Below are positions 5,636 to 8,907 of a stretch of DNA of 8,907 nucleotides, one piece after another. A program made the translations under genes and the position numbers. The DNA comes from Bacteroidales bacterium 45-6 (GTDB lineage: Bacteria > Bacteroidota > Bacteroidia > Bacteroidales > Dysgonomonadaceae), in contig MKRS01000395.1 of assembly GCA_001897035.1 (NCBI GenBank), positions 1 to 8,907 of the forward strand. The letters are read 5' to 3'. Position 1 is the first letter of the stretch; each line of letters begins with the position of its first letter. Below the pieces are notes generated by a model. That model was not told the DNA's origin. It ran no database searches and was given only the letters and a program-made list of their open reading frames with translations.

Positions 5636-7885
5636 ATGTATCAGATAAGACAAGTCATAAAACTTTTCCTTCTATCCATCGTCCTATTGCCTTTGCAGGC
5701 ATTGCTTGCACAGCAGTATGATGTGGTTTCACCTAACGGGATGCTGAAATTGACGGTAGTGGCTACCCCCAACCTCCAATACAGCATTTCGTATAACGAT
5801 ACCCAGCTCATTTCGCCTTCCGGCATTTCAATGTCTTTTAACAATGGAATGGCGGCGGGAGTGAATGGCACGGTGAAGTCTGCGAACACTCGGACGGTGA
5901 ACAATGAAATTCCAGTCCTGTTCGGCAAAAACAAAACCTTGACGGACAATTTCAACGAGCTTGAAGTGGTGTACGATCAAAACTATTCCGTTCTATTTCG
6001 AGTTTATGACGATGGGATGGCCTATCGTTTTGTGACCCGTTTCTCGCAAGATGTGATCGTCAACACCGAGGCGGCTGTTTACAACTTTCCGAAAGCTCCG
6101 CTTGTGTATTTTCCCGAGGCGACAACCTTGGACCATTGGGAAAAAAGCTATACGGTGTATTCTTCCATCAACAACCTTGGCGAATCGCAGTATGCGGTTA
6201 TCCCAGTGCTCTTCAGCATTCCCGACACCAACTACAAATTGGTGCTGACGGAGGCCGACAACAACGATTATCCGGGTCTCTACATCCAGAAAAACGGGTC
6301 GAATTCGATGAAAGGGATGTGGGCGCAGTATCCCGATTCGGTTGACCAACCCAATAATGTTTATTCGCAACATTCTCCCATCACTCGCTTCAACTACTTG
6401 GCCCGTTCGGCTGGTGCCAGAAATTATCCGTGGAGAGTTTTCGTCGTCTCGGCGCAGGACAAGGATTTGCTCAACAATGAACTGGTGTATAAGTTGGCGG
6501 AGCCACAGAAACTAAGTAATGTGTCGTGGATCGAGCCGGGCAAATCGGCATGGGAATGGTGGCACAAGGCCATGCTGACAGCCGATGGAAGTGCCGATCC
6601 TGCAAATGGAATCCCGGCCAATGGAAATGCCAACCTCGGCCTCGACCTGTACAAATATTATGTGGACTTTGCGGCAGCCAACAACCTCAAATACATGACC
6701 CTCGATGCAGGCTGGAGCGATAGCTATGTGTCGGCTCTCTGCACGTATGCGAAGACCAAAGGGGTGAAGATCGTCGTTTGGACATGGGCTTCAAACGCAT
6801 TGGAATCTCCTAATTGGGTGGCCAAAATGAAACGCTTGGGAATCTCCGGGGCAAAGATCGATTTCTTCAACAGGGACGACCAACTTGCTATGAGATGGGG
6901 GGCGAAACTTGCCCAGGATTTGGCCAATAACCAAATGGTGGGGATATTCCACGGTTGTCCGGTACCTACGGGTTTGAACCGTGCTTATCCCAACATCCTC
7001 AATTTTGAAGCCGTGTTGGGCAACGAGGAAAATTTTTGGAGACGAGGGTCCAATCCCAATTACCATGTCCAATTTCCCTTTATCCGTTCGCTTGCCGGCC
7101 CCGAGGATTATACTCCCGGCTCGATGAGGAACAAGACTGAAAGGTTGTTTACGCCAGTGGATTTGCCCAACACCGTGCCGTCGAGCCAGGGAACCCGTGC
7201 ACACGAATTGTCGATGTACATCGTCTTCGACCAATGGCTGGGCTATCTCTGCGATGCTCCCACGGAGTATGCGAAATATCCCGACATCCTGGATTTCCTT
7301 TCCAAGGTACCCACCGTGTGGGACAAGACGGTGCCTTTGGATGCGAAGCTCGGTGATTACATTGTAATGGCCAAGCAAAAGGGAACCGATTGGTATGTGG
7401 GAGGCATGGCCAGCTGGACAGGTAGAAGTGTTGATGTGGACTTTTCATTTCTTTCCCCCAATACAACTTACAAAGCCACCATCCTTCGGGATAGTGCCAC
7501 ATCGAGCGATTATCCCACACGGTATGTGGCTCAATCGTTGAGCGCCACTTCTGCTTCTAAACTCACATTCAACATGTCCAAGGGGGGCGGATTTGTGATC
7601 CGCTTAACGGAAGATAAAACCAATGGCATTAACAACGTGGCTGCCCAATCACCAGTTTTGATTCGGGTGGACAAGGCGGGCAAATACCTTAGCCTTTCGT
7701 CGGAAGATGCAATCCTCTCGGCAACGATCATCAATATATCCGGACAGAACTTGATAAGCAAGAATTTTTATGCCGATGCTGGCCTGTCCAAGCAAATCAG
7801 CTTGTCGAGCCTTTCCTCCGGAACTTACCTCGTTAAAGTGAAAACCACGACTTCATCACGTGTCATGAAGTTTATATATGTTTAA
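5636..7885 (+). CDS. Secreted GH97 retaining-type alpha-glycosidase with T9SS C-terminal sorting domain
   Basis: Predicted exo-acting glycosidase of 749 residues. The signal peptide probably ends at LLA|Q, residues 25/26. An N-terminal beta-sandwich (about 27-285, with TEADNNDYPG around E206) precedes a TIM barrel (about 290-560; WEWWHK at 306-311, LDAGWSD at 356-362) and a C-terminal beta domain to about 660. Residues 663-749 form a T9SS type A sorting domain (NISGQN at 700-705, SLSSGTYLVKV at 725-735, terminal KFIYV). GH97 splits into inverting SusB-like and retaining enzymes. D409 in AKIDFF and E464 in GNEE lie 55 residues apart, the same as the nucleophile D415 and acid/base E470 reported for the retaining alpha-galactosidase BtGH97b. 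The histidine motif reads HG (439-440) where SusB has the base Glu. Alpha-galactosidase is therefore the best guess, with beta-L-arabinopyranosidase a known alternative in this family. The T9SS tail suggests a cell-surface or released enzyme. The FG-GAP gene follows by 16 bases. Confidence 0.93.
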   Translation: MYQIRQVIKLFLLSIVLLPLQALLAQQYDVVSPNGMLKLTVVATPNLQYSISYNDTQLISPSGISMSFNNGMAAGVNGTVKSANTRTVNNEIPVLFGKNKTLTDNFNELEVVYDQNYSVLFRVYDDGMAYRFVTRFSQDVIVNTEAAVYNFPKAPLVYFPEATTLDHWEKSYTVYSSINNLGESQYAVIPVLFSIPDTNYKLVLTEADNNDYPGLYIQKNGSNSMKGMWAQYPDSVDQPNNVYSQHSPITRFNYLARSAGARNYPWRVFVVSAQDKDLLNNELVYKLAEPQKLSNVSWIEPGKSAWEWWHKAMLTADGSADPANGIPANGNANLGLDLYKYYVDFAAANNLKYMTLDAGWSDSYVSALCTYAKTKGVKIVVWTWASNALESPNWVAKMKRLGISGAKIDFFNRDDQLAMRWGAKLAQDLANNQMVGIFHGCPVPTGLNRAYPNILNFEAVLGNEENFWRRGSNPNYHVQFPFIRSLAGPEDYTPGSMRNKTERLFTPVDLPNTVPSSQGTRAHELSMYIVFDQWLGYLCDAPTEYAKYPDILDFLSKVPTVWDKTVPLDAKLGDYIVMAKQKGTDWYVGGMASWTGRSVDVDFSFLSPNTTYKATILRDSATSSDYPTRYVAQSLSATSASKLTFNMSKGGGFVIRLTEDKTNGINNVAAQSPVLIRVDKAGKYLSLSSEDAILSATIINISGQNLISKNFYADAGLSKQISLSSLSSGTYLVKVKTTTSSRVMKFIYV

Positions 7886-7901
7886 TGCTAATTTAATTAT
7901 T

Positions 7902-8907
7902 ATGAAAACTAATTACTTTTTGCGAACCGCACTGCTTGCAGCGACAATACTCGGTACTGGTAGTCTCTTTTCACAGGTGGCCAAAACCTCCAATTTTGTG
8001 GAAAATGTGTCTCCCGTGCATGGTGTTGATGGATCAAATAATCCTACCATGGAAGACTTTACTTTCGCCTTTGAAAACGGAGCGTCTTGGGGAGATTACA
8101 ACAACGACGGCTACCTCGATTTGATCGTGGCCGGAGTATCCAATTCTTGGGTGAAGACAACGATACTTTATAAAAACAATGGGGACGGAACATTCACTAA
8201 AATTACAACCCCATTTCCCCAATTGGATGCGGCATCCATCACTTGGATCGATTACGATAACGACGGCAACTTAGATGTGATCCTGACAGGGAAAGATGAT
8301 ATAGGTTATTTGACGTTTTTGTACCGTAACTTGGGTGCAGCTCAGAATTATGAATTTTCTCAAGTCACGGACGGTGTTGGCTTTGCCAATATGAACAATG
8401 GCGGCGGAAACAACGCCAACCGGTATGCTGCCGCAGGCGATTACAACAACGACGGATGGACTGATTTCTATATCCAAGGAAAAAATGAAAGCGGAATACA
8501 GAGCTATCTTTATAAAAATTTGAAAGGCAAGGGGTTTGAATTGGTGGCTAACCCAGTGAATGGCACTGATCCGCTTACTCCTATTTACGGAGGCACTGCC
8601 ACTTGGGGGGATGTCGATAAAGACGGCTACTTGGACTTGATTGTAAACGGACAATTTGTGGACGGTGCGCCTAATTCGGATGCGCTTACCCCGCAGCCGA
8701 CAGATATTACCTTGGTTTACATAAACAAACAGGACGGAACCTTCAAAACTCCCATTGCCGATTATGATGGTAGCGTGCAGGGAGACGTGGCCTGCTTGGA
8801 TTATAACAACGACGGGTATCCCGATTTTCTCCGCACCGGGGTGGGCGGCAAGTATTCCTACCCGGAGGGACCCACCGGACCCAACCCCTGGGATTGGAGC
8901 TGGCATA
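7902..8907 (+). CDS. Secreted FG-GAP/VCBS-repeat protein, 5' part (continues beyond window)
   Basis: An ATG at 7902 opens a frame that runs without a stop to the window edge (335 full codons). It begins with a signal peptide (MKTNYFLRTALLAATILG...) probably cut near LFS|Q, residues 24/25. Five calcium-loop motifs of the DxDxDG kind, typical of FG-GAP/VCBS beta-propeller blades, follow: DYNNDGYLD from residue 65, DYDNDGNLD from 117, DYNNDGWTD from 180, DVDKDGYLD from 237 and DYNNDGYPD from 300. The spacing is 52-63 residues, so about five blades of a propeller are visible and more blades may lie outside. Such proteins are extracellular; roles range from adhesion to carbohydrate binding, and none can be assigned here. 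The start lies 16 bases after the GH97 stop with no separate promoter, so the two are probably cotranscribed and the product may act with the GH97 at the surface. A T9SS tail might be present beyond the window; this cannot be seen. Confidence 0.88.
   Translation, partial: MKTNYFLRTALLAATILGTGSLFSQVAKTSNFVENVSPVHGVDGSNNPTMEDFTFAFENGASWGDYNNDGYLDLIVAGVSNSWVKTTILYKNNGDGTFTKITTPFPQLDAASITWIDYDNDGNLDVILTGKDDIGYLTFLYRNLGAAQNYEFSQVTDGVGFANMNNGGGNNANRYAAAGDYNNDGWTDFYIQGKNESGIQSYLYKNLKGKGFELVANPVNGTDPLTPIYGGTATWGDVDKDGYLDLIVNGQFVDGAPNSDALTPQPTDITLVYINKQDGTFKTPIADYDGSVQGDVACLDYNNDGYPDFLRTGVGGKYSYPEGPTGPNPWDWSWH
8094..8825 (+). repeat. Five degenerate in-gene repeats encoding the FG-GAP calcium loops
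   Basis: Copies start at 8094, 8250, 8439, 8610 and 8799, each encoding D-x-(D/N)-x-D-G-x-x-D. The copies at 8094 and 8439 share 17 identical bases (GATTACAACAACGACGG), and the copy at 8799 differs from these by one base over the same stretch, while the other two have diverged. The repeats are part of the protein fold rather than a mobile element. Confidence 0.7.

Noticed and set aside
6791..7378. A 195-codon minus-strand frame across the GH97 catalytic domain
   Set aside because: It is antisense to conserved GH97 catalytic motifs, with no domain of its own, and is explained by codon bias of the real gene.
7877..7884. TATGTTTA as a -7 promoter element for the FG-GAP gene
   Set aside because: It differs from TAnnTTTG in the key final G and has no TTG at the -33 position. 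Cotranscription with the GH97 gene is simpler.
7936..8124. A short plus-strand frame starting at 7936
   Set aside because: It overlaps the FG-GAP gene in another frame, whereas the frame from ATG 7902 has a signal peptide and calcium-loop repeats.
8094..8825. CRISPR array or mobile-element repeat because of recurring GATTACAACAACGACGG
   Set aside because: The copies are in frame, degenerate and encode the D-x-D-x-D-G loops of FG-GAP blades. There are no regular spacers and no terminal inverted repeats.
8271..8906. A 211-codon minus-strand frame at the window end
   Set aside because: The opposite strand encodes a signal peptide and five regular FG-GAP calcium loops, which is decisive for the plus-strand gene. 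The minus-strand frame is its shadow.

Overview
The window looks like chromosomal DNA from a member of the Bacteroidota. One protein ends in a type IX secretion (T9SS) C-terminal sorting domain. Gene starts lack Shine-Dalgarno sequences and sit behind AT-rich leaders, and two intergenic sites match the Bacteroidota -7 promoter element TAnnTTTG. Within the phylum a more exact placement is not possible from this sequence. A T9SS-bearing lineage fits better than gut Bacteroides, which usually lack T9SS.

All four genes read rightward. (1) 1-2121 is the C-terminal part of a large tetratricopeptide-repeat protein of the DUF5107 kind; its N-terminus lies before the window. (2) 2233-5178 is a secreted glycoside hydrolase family 2 (GH2) enzyme of the exo-glucosaminidase/mannosidase-like branch. 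A discoidin (F5/8 type C, CBM32-like) domain appears to be nested inside its C-terminal Ig-like domain. (3) 5636-7885 is a secreted GH97 enzyme with the residues of the retaining (alpha-galactosidase-like) subgroup and a T9SS sorting domain. (4) 7902 to the window end is a secreted FG-GAP/VCBS-repeat protein with five visible calcium-loop motifs; it is cut off by the window edge.

The 457-base gap at 5179-5635 holds a 9-bp perfect hairpin just after the GH2 gene, a signal-peptide-like reading frame without a start codon (possible gene relic), an imperfect 18-base palindrome, and a good Bacteroidota promoter (TTG, 20 bases, TAATTTTG) for the GH97 gene. The GH97 and FG-GAP genes are 16 bases apart and are probably one transcript.

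Taken together this is a carbohydrate-degradation neighbourhood. Two exo-acting glycosidases of different stereochemical preference are probably placed in different compartments: the GH2 has only a signal peptide, while the GH97 also has a T9SS signal. No SusC/SusD pair, regulator or transporter is visible. I see no clear case for a wholly new system. The items most worth a second look are the nested domain in the GH2, the T9SS-tagged retaining GH97 paired with an FG-GAP protein, and the possible gene relic.
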